Positions 9,420 through 17,809 of a DNA stretch of 64,000 nt are shown here, one piece after another. The notes below the pieces were generated by a model. The model made no database searches and had not been told where the DNA came from. It saw only the letters and a program-made list of their open reading frames with translations. The translations under genes and the position numbers were made by a program. The stretch's first letter is position 1; the number at the start of each line of letters is the position of its first letter. This DNA is from Cytophagales bacterium (GTDB lineage: Bacteria; Bacteroidota; Bacteroidia; Cytophagales; 172606-1). The stretch spans positions 1-64,000 of the forward strand of contig JAUJNL010000012.1 in NCBI GenBank assembly GCA_030448185.1, given 5' to 3'.

Positions 9420-11285
9420 ATGCTGATGAATAAATCAACAGCCGTTTGCCGGCTATTAACCGTTCTGATCCCGTTTGTCTCCTGCCTGACCAGTGTCGGG
9501 CAGGCGCTTACCTTCGCCTTCGTCTCCGATACCCACATAGGCGCACCAGCCACGGCTGCCGAAGACCTGCAACGCACCGTCGATGACATTAATGCCATGC
9601 CGGAAGTGAGCTTTGTAGTCATTACCGGCGATATTACCGATTACGGCTCGGACGAAGAACTCCGGGAAGCGAAACGAATCTTTGACCAGCTCAACAAGAA
9701 GTGGTACATCATTCCCGGAAACCACGACACCAAATGGTCGGAGAGCGGCGGCAACAGCTTCCGGAAGGTATTCGGCGACGAACGGTTTGCGTTTCAGGCG
9801 GGAGAGTACTGGTTTGTGGGCTGCGGCAGCGGACCTAACATGCGAATGGCGCCGGGCCTGGTTTCGCGGGAAGATATACTCTGGCTCGATTCTACTGTCA
9901 CCCAAATCAAGGCTACGGGCCAGCCGCTGATTTTTCTGAATCATTACCCCCTAGACGCCGGCCTGGCCAACTGGTACCTGATTATCGATAAAATTAAGCA
10001 GGCCAATGTACAGGCGGCTTTGTGCGGTCATGGCCACCGCAGCCGGGCCATGAATGTAGAGGGAATACCCGCAGCAATGGGCCGATCCAATCTGCGAGCC
10101 AAAGACTCCATTGGTGGATATAATCTGGTGACCATCGAGAATGACACGATGTCTTTTGCCGAACGGATTACGGGCAGTCATACCAAACCCGTCTGGCACA
10201 CCATTGAACTGAAAAATCACCACTTCAGACTGGAGACCAACGCCCATCCCCGGCCCTCTTATCAGGTAAATACCCAGTATCCAAACGTAAAAGAAGCATG
10301 GCTGCTCCAGGACAGCAGTGATATCGGGGCGGGCATAGTAGAAGTGAAGGGTTTGAGCATTTATGCGAATACGAAGGGGCAGGTAGTGGCTTTGTCTACG
10401 GATAAGGGTCAGGTGCAATGGCGCTTTGCTACGGGAGGAAAGATTTATTCTACCCCTGCCGTACAGGGAAATAAAGTAGTGGTGGCATCTACCGATGGCA
10501 GTATTTATTGCCTGGATAAACGCACTGGGAAGCCCCTCTGGCAGTTCAAGACGGACAAAGCCATTGTAGCCTCTCCTCTGATTAGAGGCAAGACGGTATT
10601 TATTGGCAGTTCGGAAGGCAAATTCAGGGCTCTATCGTTGGCGGACGGCAAATTACAGTGGGAATACAACCAGGTAGCCGGTTTTGTGGAAAGCGTGCCC
10701 GTAGCCGATAAAGAAAAGGTTTTTTTCGGTTCCTGGGGGTCCCATTTTTACGCATTGGATCAGAAGACCGGGCAACTTGCCTGGAAATGGACCAATGGCA
10801 AAAGCCGTAATTACTCCCCGGCAGCCTGCGTACCGGTGCTGGTCGACGGACGAATCTATCTGCAAACACCTGACCGCACAGTAACCGCCATTGATGCCGC
10901 TTCGGGCAGGGAAATATGGAAATCCAACAAACACAAAGGCTTCGAATCCATGGGCGTATCCGAGGATCGGTCTCTCATTTACGTCAAGTGCATGAATGAT
11001 TCCCTCTGGGCCATTTCAACTAAGGGAGCTGTGATGCAGGATCCCTGGTTTGTCAATTGTGGTTTCGGCTATGAGATCAGCCCTTCACCCGTTGTGGAGA
11101 AAGACCAGTTGGTATTCATTCCGACCGACGAAGGTATATTATACGCCGTAGACCGGAGAAACAAGCAAGTGGTATGGGCACACAAATTCTCCAATGCGAT
11201 GCTCAACCGGGTGCAACCCCTCAAAGGCAATCACCTGCTTGTCACGACCATGGACGGGAAAGTAGCCAGGGTAAGCTACGAGTAA
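9420..11285 (+). CDS. Secreted calcineurin-like phosphoesterase fused to a PQQ-like beta-propeller
   Basis: About 621 residues from the ATG at 9420 (an ATG at 9426 is equally possible), followed by a signal peptide ending VGQA. The phosphoesterase domain (about 30-260) carries all metal-binding motifs of the calcineurin-like family: VSDTHIG, GDITD, GNHDT, NHYP and GHGHR. From about residue 320 come repeated beta-propeller blades with the PQQ/YVTN-like pattern (GSIYCLDKRTGKPLWQF, FYALDQKTGQLAWKW, LYAVDRRNKQVVWAHKF). The enzyme should hydrolyse phosphate mono- or diesters in the periplasm or at the surface. Being the third gene of the susC-susD operon suggests that it processes the imported ligand, possibly a phosphorylated or phosphodiester-linked compound. 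That is inference. The 3' end of this gene is also present as a broken copy at about 14.42 kb. Confidence 0.9.
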   Translation: MLMNKSTAVCRLLTVLIPFVSCLTSVGQALTFAFVSDTHIGAPATAAEDLQRTVDDINAMPEVSFVVITGDITDYGSDEELREAKRIFDQLNKKWYIIPGNHDTKWSESGGNSFRKVFGDERFAFQAGEYWFVGCGSGPNMRMAPGLVSREDILWLDSTVTQIKATGQPLIFLNHYPLDAGLANWYLIIDKIKQANVQAALCGHGHRSRAMNVEGIPAAMGRSNLRAKDSIGGYNLVTIENDTMSFAERITGSHTKPVWHTIELKNHHFRLETNAHPRPSYQVNTQYPNVKEAWLLQDSSDIGAGIVEVKGLSIYANTKGQVVALSTDKGQVQWRFATGGKIYSTPAVQGNKVVVASTDGSIYCLDKRTGKPLWQFKTDKAIVASPLIRGKTVFIGSSEGKFRALSLADGKLQWEYNQVAGFVESVPVADKEKVFFGSWGSHFYALDQKTGQLAWKWTNGKSRNYSPAACVPVLVDGRIYLQTPDRTVTAIDAASGREIWKSNKHKGFESMGVSEDRSLIYVKCMNDSLWAISTKGAVMQDPWFVNCGFGYEISPSPVVEKDQLVFIPTDEGILYAVDRRNKQVVWAHKFSNAMLNRVQPLKGNHLLVTTMDGKVARVSYE

Positions 11286-11351
11286 TACCTAGCTAGTTAA
11301 ACAATTCTTCATCAATTCGACGTCTGCTGCAAGGAGAATATTGCTTAAAAC

Positions 11352-11385
11352 AAAAGAAGCCTGCTAAGGACAGCAGGCTTCTTTT
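11352..11385. terminator. Bidirectional terminator hairpin
   Basis: A perfect 14-bp inverted repeat (arms 11352-11365 and 11372-11385, six-base loop) starts with an A-run and ends with a T-run. It separates the convergent phosphoesterase (+) and MORN/TonB (-) genes and can serve both. Confidence 0.85.
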
Positions 11386-11409
11386 GGTCGGGTAATCTAT
11401 TTTTTATGA

Positions 11410-12372
11410 TCACATTAAGCCAAATTTGATCGGTAAAGAATAGCGTACCGATACCGCCTTTCCGCGTTGTCTGCCTGGAACCCATTGCGGCATAATAGAA
11501 ATGACCCGTGCAGCTTCTTCATCACAGCCTCCCCCGATCCCTTTTAGTATAGTTACATCTCTTACCACTCCATTATATCCCACTACAAAACCAATATACA
11601 CAGTACCTATTATTCTTTTCTTCCGCGCTTCCTTAGGGTATTTTATATTTTGATTTAAAAAACCATAAAATGCTTTAACTCCTCCTGGAAATTCTGGCAT
11701 CTTCTCAAATGAATTATTATCATAGATTTGAGTGCTACCATCCGGAGCGTAATAGGTTCCTATCACCAATCCTTCTGGGGAAAATTCTTCTCTGTTTTCA
11801 ACGCTGCCATCTTCCCGGTAATACATCCATTCCCCATCCTTCTGGCCATTTTTGTACTGACCTTTGGCGCTGATCTTCCCGTTTTGTTGCCAATAAAGCC
11901 AATTTCCTGTTCCATTTTTCACATGCTGCACTCCGGTCGAATCCCAAAAATTTTCTATCCGATAAATGTGCCAATCGTATATTGGACCAGTTTTGTTAAA
12001 GTTATCTACGTAGTAGCCTTGCTGGCGAATTTGTCCGTTTGTATACCACTCCTGCCATTTTCCGACTCTTTCGCCGTCTATATACTTTCCTTTCGAGTCT
12101 AGCTGTCCATTAAGATGAAAATACTCGAAGTCGCCACTTTCCTTTCCGTTAGCAAAATTACCCATCATACGCTTCTTTCCCACTGAATAATACTCAGTAA
12201 CCGGACCATTTAATTTTCCGGTGGAATCCTTTGTCACAATTCGAAAATGTTCTCCTTTTTCCGAATCTGATATAGGTCGCCAGTTTTTATCCAGCCACTC
12301 CTGCACTTGCTGCTGGGCGTAAGTTTGAAATGAAATAAAAAAGAATACAAAAAGTAAAACACTAATTCTCAT
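11410..12372 (-). CDS. MORN/YwqK-repeat protein with C-terminal TonB domain
   Basis: 320 residues from the ATG at 12372, which is followed directly by a signal-anchor or signal peptide (ISVLLFVFFFISFQTYA). Residues about 45-220 hold repeated MORN/YwqK-type units with the pattern G-x-W-x-x-Y-x-x-x-G-x (GKWQEWYTNGQIRQQGYY, GNWLYWQQNGKISAKGQY, GEWMYYREDGSVENREEF). The last 85 residues form a TonB C-terminal domain (FPGGVKAFYGFLNQNIKYP through VPGRQRGKAVSVRYSLPIKF). Such proteins occur widely in Bacteroidota; the repeats may bind membrane or cell wall and the TonB domain may contact an outer-membrane transporter, but the role is not established. An upstream in-frame ATG at 12423 would add 17 residues and is less likely. 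A broken copy lies at 14528-15089. Confidence 0.85.
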   Translation of the reverse strand: MRISVLLFVFFFISFQTYAQQQVQEWLDKNWRPISDSEKGEHFRIVTKDSTGKLNGPVTEYYSVGKKRMMGNFANGKESGDFEYFHLNGQLDSKGKYIDGERVGKWQEWYTNGQIRQQGYYVDNFNKTGPIYDWHIYRIENFWDSTGVQHVKNGTGNWLYWQQNGKISAKGQYKNGQKDGEWMYYREDGSVENREEFSPEGLVIGTYYAPDGSTQIYDNNSFEKMPEFPGGVKAFYGFLNQNIKYPKEARKKRIIGTVYIGFVVGYNGVVRDVTILKGIGGGCDEEAARVISIMPQWVPGRQRGKAVSVRYSLPIKFGLM

Positions 12373-12476
12373 AAAGTGCCGATTTGAAAAAATTTCTGCT
12401 AAACAGAGTAAGTAAAAAAACATTTTAGAAGCTTATTATTCATGACACCCAAATTTCGATCCCCAAATCAATACGA

Positions 12477-13118
12477 CTAATCCTGCAAAAAAGGATTAAA
12501 CTTCTTTTCCTGCCCGATAGTGGTTTCGGGGCCGTGACCGGGATAAACCGTAACGTCATCACCTAAGGGGAAGAACTTATTCTTAATACTATTGATCAGG
12601 GTACGGTAATCGCCGCCGGGCATATCGGCGCGGCCAATACTGCGCTGGAACAGCACGTCACCACCGATGCAGAATTGCCCCTGCCGGTGGTAAAAAGCAA
12701 TGTGGCCCGGGGCATGACCGGGAACAAACAGCACTTCCAGGGTAGTATTACCGAAGCCTACTTTGTCTCCTTCGTTCAAGTACCCATCCGGTTCAGTGGG
12801 CTCGTAGGCCAATATGCCGTACATCGGAGCATAGAGTTGCACGGCTCGCAGTGTGGCTTCATCCTTTGGGTGAACCAGCAGTTTTACTCCGTACGTCCGT
12901 TTCACGAAGGCATTGCCCAGTACGTGATCCACGTGTCCGTGGGTATTGAGCAATTGTACCACTTGCAGCTTTTCCCCTTCAATAAAGGCTTTCAAGGCTT
13001 CTTTTTCCTCCCGGTCGTAGCAGCCGGGGTCAATGATGACGCATTCTTTGGTGTCATCGTACAACACGTAGGTGTTCTCCGATAAGGCATTGAAAGTGAA
13101 GACTTGAATCTGAACCAT
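12477..13118 (-). CDS. Metallo-beta-lactamase-fold hydrolase, glyoxalase II-like
   Basis: 213 residues from the ATG at 13118. The zinc-binding signature THGHVDH is near residue 59, followed by the later ligands in PGHAPGHIAFYH, GGDVLFQRSIGR and VYPGHGPETTIG. The fold and order fit glyoxalase II-like thioester hydrolases that act in the cytoplasm; the natural substrate is not evident. An earlier start at 13172 would add 18 residues encoded inside an inverted-repeat element and is rejected. The chosen start codon itself lies in the left arm of that repeat (13110-13148). The gene is 105 bp from the MORN/TonB gene on the same strand. A broken copy is at 15175-15804. Confidence 0.9.
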   Translation of the reverse strand: MVQIQVFTFNALSENTYVLYDDTKECVIIDPGCYDREEKEALKAFIEGEKLQVVQLLNTHGHVDHVLGNAFVKRTYGVKLLVHPKDEATLRAVQLYAPMYGILAYEPTEPDGYLNEGDKVGFGNTTLEVLFVPGHAPGHIAFYHRQGQFCIGGDVLFQRSIGRADMPGGDYRTLINSIKNKFFPLGDDVTVYPGHGPETTIGQEKKFNPFLQD

Positions 13119-13310
13119 GATTTTCCTGATGAAAAGATTAGCTTGATTATACCCCTTAATAAATTTGGACATTGGCTACTGGCATAATCAGCACCAAAAA
13201 TAATCCAATTATTAATTTAACGCTTGCCTGTTTCCCTGGCACGAATACGATATTTAAGCAACTAACTAAAGAATCAGGGTAATCCTCCGATCATGCAAAT
13301 CAAGGTTCAG
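13110..13310. repeat. Intergenic inverted-repeat element, CTGAACC family
   Basis: Two 39-base arms (13110-13148 and 13272-13310) are inverted copies with about 30 of 39 positions paired. Both begin CTGAACC and contain TGATTT and GATTA. The left arm supplies the first codons of the metallo-hydrolase gene and the right arm ends just before the stop of the RsmI-like gene. A closely related, perfectly paired element lies at 47584-47762, so this is a dispersed family. Confidence 0.75.
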
Positions 13311-13312
13311 AC

Positions 13313-14026
13313 CTATTTATACAGCAGAAACACAGTTGGCTTCTTGTGCAAATCTGGGGGCTGCCTGCGCCAATCCTGAACCAGTTTGGTCTGAATCAGT
13401 TCGTCGGGAGCGGTAAGTTGGGAGGCAATGCAGAGGGGTGTTTGGGACTGGCAGGTTTTCAAAATTTCTTCGAGTAATTGGTTGTTTCGGTAGGGCGTTT
13501 CCATGAAAATCTGGGTCTGATTCCGCTGCTGGGCTTCCTTTTCCAGGTACTTAATCGTTCGGGACCGGTCCGCCCGGTCAATGGGCAGGTAACCGTGAAA
13601 TACAAAGGATTGTCCGCTGAAACCAGCCCCCATTAAAGCCAGCAGAATCGAAGAAGGTCCAACCAGGGGCACCACCCGAATCCCTGATTTATGCGCCAGC
13701 TTTACAGCTACTGCCCCTGGGTCGGCCACTCCCGGACAACCGGCTTCAGATAAGACGCCCATATCCTTTCCGGTAAGTATCAGTTTGATCTGTTCGGCGG
13801 TTTCAGCCTCTGGCGTTTCTTTGCTTAACTCATAAAATGTCAGGCTTTCAATGGTTTTACCGGTTTTCAATTCGCTGATAAACCGACGGGCAGTCCGGAT
13901 ATTTTCGGCAAAGAAATAATCGATTTGGGTGATTGTTTCGCGTACCTGGGGAGAGAGCACCTTTTCGGCCGTGCCGGGAGCCAGGACCGTAGGAATCAGA
14001 AAAAGGGAGCCGGGAGTAGCAGACAT
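13313..14026 (-). CDS. Tetrapyrrole-methylase-fold SAM-dependent methyltransferase, RsmI-like
   Basis: 237 residues with the N-terminal GSLFLIPTVLAP strand, the SEAGCPGVADPGA loop (SAM-binding region of the family), VPLVGPSSILLALMGAGFSGQSF, and a conserved METPYRN motif. This matches the RsmI group, which 2'-O-methylates C1402 of 16S rRNA, but several Bacteroidota carry both a longer true RsmI and this shorter relative, so the target is uncertain. The protein is cytoplasmic. The gene is intact, ends 194 bp before the metallo-hydrolase start and is on the same strand; an inverted-repeat element fills the gap. A frameshifted copy with mainly synonymous changes lies at 16007-16714. Confidence 0.85.
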   Translation of the reverse strand: MSATPGSLFLIPTVLAPGTAEKVLSPQVRETITQIDYFFAENIRTARRFISELKTGKTIESLTFYELSKETPEAETAEQIKLILTGKDMGVLSEAGCPGVADPGAVAVKLAHKSGIRVVPLVGPSSILLALMGAGFSGQSFVFHGYLPIDRADRSRTIKYLEKEAQQRNQTQIFMETPYRNNQLLEEILKTCQSQTPLCIASQLTAPDELIQTKLVQDWRRQPPDLHKKPTVFLLYK

Positions 14027-14118
14027 ATAGAGATAAGATTTCGAGGGTTGGAGTGGCGTGCGGATGTCGGAAATGTTAAATGGGTATTAGGTATCAGGTA
14101 TTAGTGAGTGGTCATCGG

Positions 14119-14202
14119 GAAAAAAGGGTTATTAGGTACTCGGTATTGGTCAATTAGTATTTATTTTAATGCCTTTTTTCCCGAATACCGAGTACCTAAT
14201 AC
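14119..14202. repeat. Palindromic intergenic repeat, TATTAGGTACTCGG type
   Basis: Arms TATTAGGTACTCGGTATT (14130-14147) and its reverse complement (14184-14201) are perfectly paired; a shorter nested pair (GGGAAAAAA and TTTTTTCCC) lies beside them. The same unit is present in the second duplication copy and a diverged relative lies at 51706-51854. It sits upstream of both the RsmI-like gene and the small secreted-protein gene. Confidence 0.75.
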
Positions 14203-14335
14203 ATCACATCTGATTGGCCTCATTTTTGTTTTACGTCTGGTATCTCAAATCTTTTGACTGTTTAAACCTTGACACCATTACACAGTCAAAGCTATTGAGA
14301 ATTAGTATACGTAGTGTAACCTAAATTGCTTTCGT

Positions 14336-14458
14336 ATGAAACGTTTCTGTATCTCATTGTTTTTATTGTTGGGGGTGGTTGTTAACGAATATGCGTGGGG
14401 GCAAGTCCGGGTGGTAGTCGCAATTGTGGAAAAAGACCAGTTGGTAATACCTAGCTAG
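14336..14458 (+). pseudogene. Small secreted protein, truncated copy fused to duplicated sequence
   Basis: The first 28 or so codons match the start of the secreted protein at 17021 (MKRFCISLFLLLG and QVRVVV). The frame then runs into duplicated PQQ-gene sequence (EKDQLV) and stops at 14458 after 40 codons. The chimera marks the junction of the tandem duplication. It keeps a signal peptide but none of the proline-rich body. Confidence 0.7.
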
Positions 14459-14527
14459 TTAAACAATTCTTCATCAATTCGACGTCTGCTGCAAGGAGAA
14501 TATTGCCAAAAGCCTGCTAAGGAAGGA

Positions 14528-15089
14528 TCACATTAAGCCGATTTGATTATACGCCGTAGACCGGGAGAAACAAGCAAGTGGTACCTATTATGGTATTTTA
14601 TATTTGATTTAAAAAACCATAAAATGCATAAATTCGGCATCTTCTCAAATGAATTATTATCGATGCTCATCGGGTGCTGCAATCCTTCTGGGAAAATTCT
14701 TCTCTGTTTTCAACGCTGCCATCTTCCCGGTAATACAATCCCCATCCTTCTGCATTTTTGTCTGACCTTTGGCGCTGATCTTCCCGTTTTGTTGCCAATA
14801 AAGCCAATTTCCTGACTGGGGAATCCCAAAAAAGTAAATGTGCAATCGTATGTTGGACAGGTAATTATCTACGAGTATTTGTCCGTTTGGCACTCTTTGC
14901 ATCCCAATAAAGCAAAATTACCCTTACTCACTGAATAATACTCAGTAACCGGACCATTTAATTTTCGTGGAATCCTTTGTCACAATTCGAAAATGTTCTC
15001 CTTTTCCTGGAAGCCACTCCTGCACTTGCTGCTGGGCGTAAAGTTTGAAATGAAATAAAAAAGAATACAAAAAGTAAAAACATTCTCAA
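14528..15089 (-). pseudogene. Decayed copy of the MORN/TonB gene
   Basis: Collinear with 11410-12372 but about 400 bases shorter. Segments such as GNWLYWQQNGKISAKGQ are intact while neighbouring pieces are missing, including much of the TonB domain (the bases that encode the FPGG to VPGR region). The start codon region is also altered. No product is expected. Confidence 0.8.
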
Positions 15090-15174
15090 AGTGCCGATTT
15101 GAAAAAATTTCTGCAAACAGTAAAAAAACATTTTAGCTTATTATTCTTTAATTCCAGTCCACAAATCAATACGA

Positions 15175-15804
15175 CTAATCCTGCAAAAAAGTTAAACTTC
15201 TTTCTGCCCGATGGTGGTTTCGGGGCCGTGACCGGGATAAACCGTAACGTCATCACCTAAGGGGAAGAACTTATTCTTAATACTATTGATCAGGGTACGG
15301 TAATCGCCGCCGGGCATATCGGCGCGGCCAATACTGCGCTGGAACAGCACGTCACCACCGATGCAGAATTGCCCCTGCCGGTGGTAAAAAGCAATATGGC
15401 CCGGGGCATGACCGGGAACAAACAGCACTTCCAGGGTAGTATTACGAAGCCTACTTTGTCTCCTTCGTTCAAGTACCCATCCGGTTCAGTGGGCTCGTAG
15501 GCCAATATACCGTACATCGGAGCATGAAGTTGCACGGCTCGCAGTGTAGCTTCATCCTTTGGGTGAACCAGCAGTTTTACTCCGTACGTCCGTTTCACGA
15601 AGGCATTGCCCAGTACGTGATCGTGTCCGTGGATTGAACAATTGTACCACTTGCAGCTTTTCCCCTTCAATAAAGGCTTTCAAGGCTTCTTTTTCCTCCC
15701 CAGTCGTAGCAGCCGGGGTCAATGATGACGCATTCTTTGGTGTCGTCGTACAACACGTAGGTGTTCTCCGACAAGGCATTGATGAAGACTTGAATCTGAA
15801 CCAT
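15175..15804 (-). pseudogene. Decayed copy of the metallo-beta-lactamase-fold hydrolase gene
   Basis: Nearly full-length copy of 12477-13118 with several short deletions that break the frame, including one inside the THGHVDH zinc motif and one near the C-terminus. Most base differences from the intact copy are at third codon positions and silent (for example GAT to GAC, TTA to TTG, GGC to GGT, CAC to CAT, GCC to GCT in comparable codons). Confidence 0.82.
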
Positions 15805-15839
15805 ATTGTCTGAACCGTTGATACCAAAAATAATCCAAT

Positions 15840-15925
15840 GAGGTCCTAAATCGGATTACCAATTTCCTCATTCAGCTAAATGCCTATAGCTTCCCAAACT
15901 AAGCTTATTGGCACCACCCCTCAAT
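15840..15925. other. 86-base segment present only in the second duplication copy
   Basis: In the first copy the sequence TAATCCAAT is followed directly by TATTAATTTAACGC. In the second, 86 bases lie between the matching flanks, and CAAT stands at the left flank and again at the right end of the extra segment. This fits a small insertion with a 4-base duplication, or its precise loss from the first copy. No inverted termini are clear. Confidence 0.55.
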
Positions 15926-16006
15926 TATTGATTTAACGCTTTGGCACGAATACGATATTTAAGCAACTAACTTCAAATCATCATTCCGATCATCAGCGGT
16001 TCAGAC

Positions 16007-16714
16007 CTATTTATAGAGCAGAAACACGGTCGGCTTTTTGTGCAAATCCTGGGGGCTGCCTGCGCCAGTACCTGAACCAGTTTGGTCGAATCAGTTCGTC
16101 GGGAGCGGTAAGTTGGGAGGCAATGCAGAGGGTGTTTAGGACTGGCAGGTTTTCAAAATTTCTTCGAGTAATTGGTTGTTTCGGTAGGGCGTTTCCATGA
16201 AAATCTGGGTCTGATTCCGCTGCTGGGCTTCCTTTTCAGGTACTTAATCGTTCGGGACCGGTCCGCGGTCAATGGGCAGGTAACCGTGAAATACAAAGGA
16301 TTGTCCGCTGAAACCAGCCCCCATTAAAGCCAGCGAATCGAAGAAGGTCCAACCAGGGCACCACCCGAATCCCTGATTTATGCGCCAGCTTCACAGCTAC
16401 TGCCCCTGGGTCTGACACTCCCCGGACAACCGGCTTCAGATAAGACGCCCATATCCTTTCCGGTAAGTATCAGTTTGATCTGTTCGGCGGTTTCAGCCTC
16501 TGGCGTTTCTTTGCTTAACTCATAAAATGTCAGGCTTTCAATGGTTTTACCGGTTTTCAATTCGCTGATAAACCGACGGGCAATCCGGATATTTTCGGCA
16601 AAGAAATAATCGATTTGGGTGATTGTTTCGCGTACCTGGGAGAGAGCACCCTTTTCGGCCGTGCCGAGAGCCAGAACCGTAGGAATCGAAAAAGGGGCCG
16701 GGAGTAGCAGACAT
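16007..16714 (-). pseudogene. Decayed copy of the RsmI-like methyltransferase gene
   Basis: Full-length copy of 13313-14026 broken by about ten small indels, both losses and gains. The longest open piece covers the middle of the protein (KTGKTIESLTFYELSKE). At the 3' end four codon differences from the intact copy in a row are silent (AAG/AAA, CCA/CCG, ACT/ACC, CTG/CTC), so it seems to have diverged under selection before the frame was lost. Confidence 0.82.
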
Positions 16715-16814
16715 ATAGAGATAAGATTTCGAGGGTTGGAGTGGCGCGCGGATGTCGGAAATGTTAAATGGGTATTAGGTATCAGGTATTAGTGAGTGGT
16801 CATCGGGAAAAAGG

Positions 16815-16885
16815 TATTAGGTACTCGGTATTGGTCAATTAGTATTTATTTTAATGCCTTTTTCCCGAATACCGAGTACCTAATA
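16815..16885. repeat. Palindromic intergenic repeat, second copy
   Basis: The same TATTAGGTACTCGGTATT arm (16815-16832) and its reverse complement (16868-16885) as in the first duplication unit, with the arms perfectly kept although the flanks have lost bases. Confidence 0.75.
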
Positions 16886-17020
16886 CATCACATCTGATTG
16901 GCCTCATTTTTGTTTTACGTCTGGTATCTCGATCTTTTGACGGTTTAAACCTTGACCCCATTATGCGGTCAAAAGCTAGTAGAGAATTAGTATACGTAGT
17001 GTAACCTAAATTGCTTTCGT

Positions 17021-17275
17021 ATGAAACGTTTCTGTATCTCATTGTTTTTATTGATGGGGCTGTTTGTTACCGAAAATGCCTGGGCGCAAGTCCGGGTGGT
17101 AGTCAAAATGTCCCGCCTCCCGCCGGGTAGTGTATGTAGCGCCGCGTCCGGTTCCTCCACCTCCCCCGTGGTGATTGTGCAGCCTGCCCCGGTAAGGTAT
17201 GCGTATGTTCAACCGGCTCCGGTAGTGGTAGTTCAGGAACGGCAGCATCACCGCCATTGTTCCCGGCGCTGGTAA
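17021..17275 (+). CDS. Small secreted protein with proline/valine-rich tail
   Basis: 84 residues with a clear signal peptide (MKRFCISLFLLMGLFVTENAWA). The mature part contains VVIVQPAPV and YVQPAPVVVVQ repeats and ends with a His/Arg-rich tail (RQHHRHCSRRW). Between 17108 and 17168 the alternative frame reads VVYVAPRPVPPPPP, which fits the rest of the protein much better than the frame shown here, so a pair of compensating indels has probably altered about 20 residues. No function is known. It ends 15 bp before a strong terminator and starts in the last bases of the duplicated unit; the truncated copy is at 14336. Confidence 0.6.
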   Translation: MKRFCISLFLLMGLFVTENAWAQVRVVVKMSRLPPGSVCSAASGSSTSPVVIVQPAPVRYAYVQPAPVVVVQERQHHRHCSRRW

Positions 17276-17289
17276 GAGTATTCGGGAAG

Positions 17290-17330
17290 ACAATACAAAA
17301 AGGAGGCTTTGAGCCTCCTTTTTGTATTGT
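17290..17330 (+). terminator. Strong terminator hairpin
   Basis: Perfect 19-bp inverted repeat (17290-17308 and 17312-17330) with a GC-rich centre AGGAGGCT and T-run on the 3' side, directly after the small secreted-protein gene. Confidence 0.85.
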
Positions 17331-17420
17331 TATTTTCCAACCGAGTAATGACTACCCGTTTTTAATCGCCGGCACTGAGATAAATCTGCGGCAGAACATT
17401 AACCTTACACTTTACTCACT

Positions 17421-17650
17421 ATGGACCCAAACATGCAAGGCATTGGCAGAATGTTACTGATCGGCGGCAGGTATTGGCCCTGGTAGGTTTGTTTTTTATT
17501 CTTTCTCCAAAAATTCCCTTTTAGGCCGTTTGCCCGAGGATATTCTGGTGAAACGGAAAATTTTACGTTTATTTCCCGCTGGCCACCAGTATTCTGCTGA
17601 TATACTTTTCTCCCTGGTCATATGGCTGATCCGGCGGTTTGGCTCTTGGG
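17421..17650 (+). pseudogene. DUF2905-type small membrane protein, frameshifted
   Basis: Starts MDPNMQGIGRMLLIGG and, after frame changes near 17465 and 17560, continues as GLFFILSPK, GRLPEDILVKRK, NFTFYFPLATSILL and LVIWLIRRF. Combined, these give a two-helix protein of about 70 residues typical of DUF2905. At least two single-base losses separate the parts. The function of the family is unknown. Confidence 0.65.
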
Positions 17651-17662
17651 AAACCTTTTATA

Positions 17663-17790
17663 AACCTCACCCCCGCCCCTCTCCTGCTGAGAGGGGAGCC
17701 AAAATCGTCTTATTCAAAGTCCTTCTCAGTGGGGGACGAAAACGAGAGTTTTCGGGCCAGCCTGAGAGAGGATTTGAAGGATTTAGGATG
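17663..17790. repeat. Intergenic repeat with CCCCTCTCC / GAGAGGGG hairpin
   Basis: Contains a hairpin of CCCCTCTC and GAGAGGGG and ends in GGATTTAGGATGGGGTTT, a layout seen in dispersed intergenic repeats of this order. It overlaps the 3' end of the broken alpha/beta hydrolase gene and extends its reading frame. Confidence 0.45.
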
Positions 17791-17809
17791 GGGTTTACTG
17801 CTCGGCTCG

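Larger units (their letters stand above)
11093..14420. repeat. Tandem duplication, first (intact) copy
   Basis: This segment runs from the 3' part of the phosphoesterase/PQQ gene through the MORN/TonB, metallo-hydrolase and RsmI-like genes to the first codons of a small secreted-protein gene. It is repeated directly after, at about 14421-17098. In this copy the three complete genes have open frames. The duplication joins codon 28 or so of the small secreted protein (14336) to the 3' part of the PQQ gene, which marks the junction between the two units. Confidence 0.85.
14421..17098. repeat. Tandem duplication, second (decayed) copy
   Basis: This unit repeats 11093-14420 in the same order and orientation but is about 650 bp shorter. 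The first few hundred bases are scrambled and shortened: pieces of the PQQ gene end, the terminator and the TonB gene end follow each other out of order around 14425-14620. The rest is collinear with many deletions of 1-40 bases, a few insertions, and scattered substitutions. One 86-base stretch (15840-15925) is present only here. All three protein genes are broken in this copy. Confidence 0.85.
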
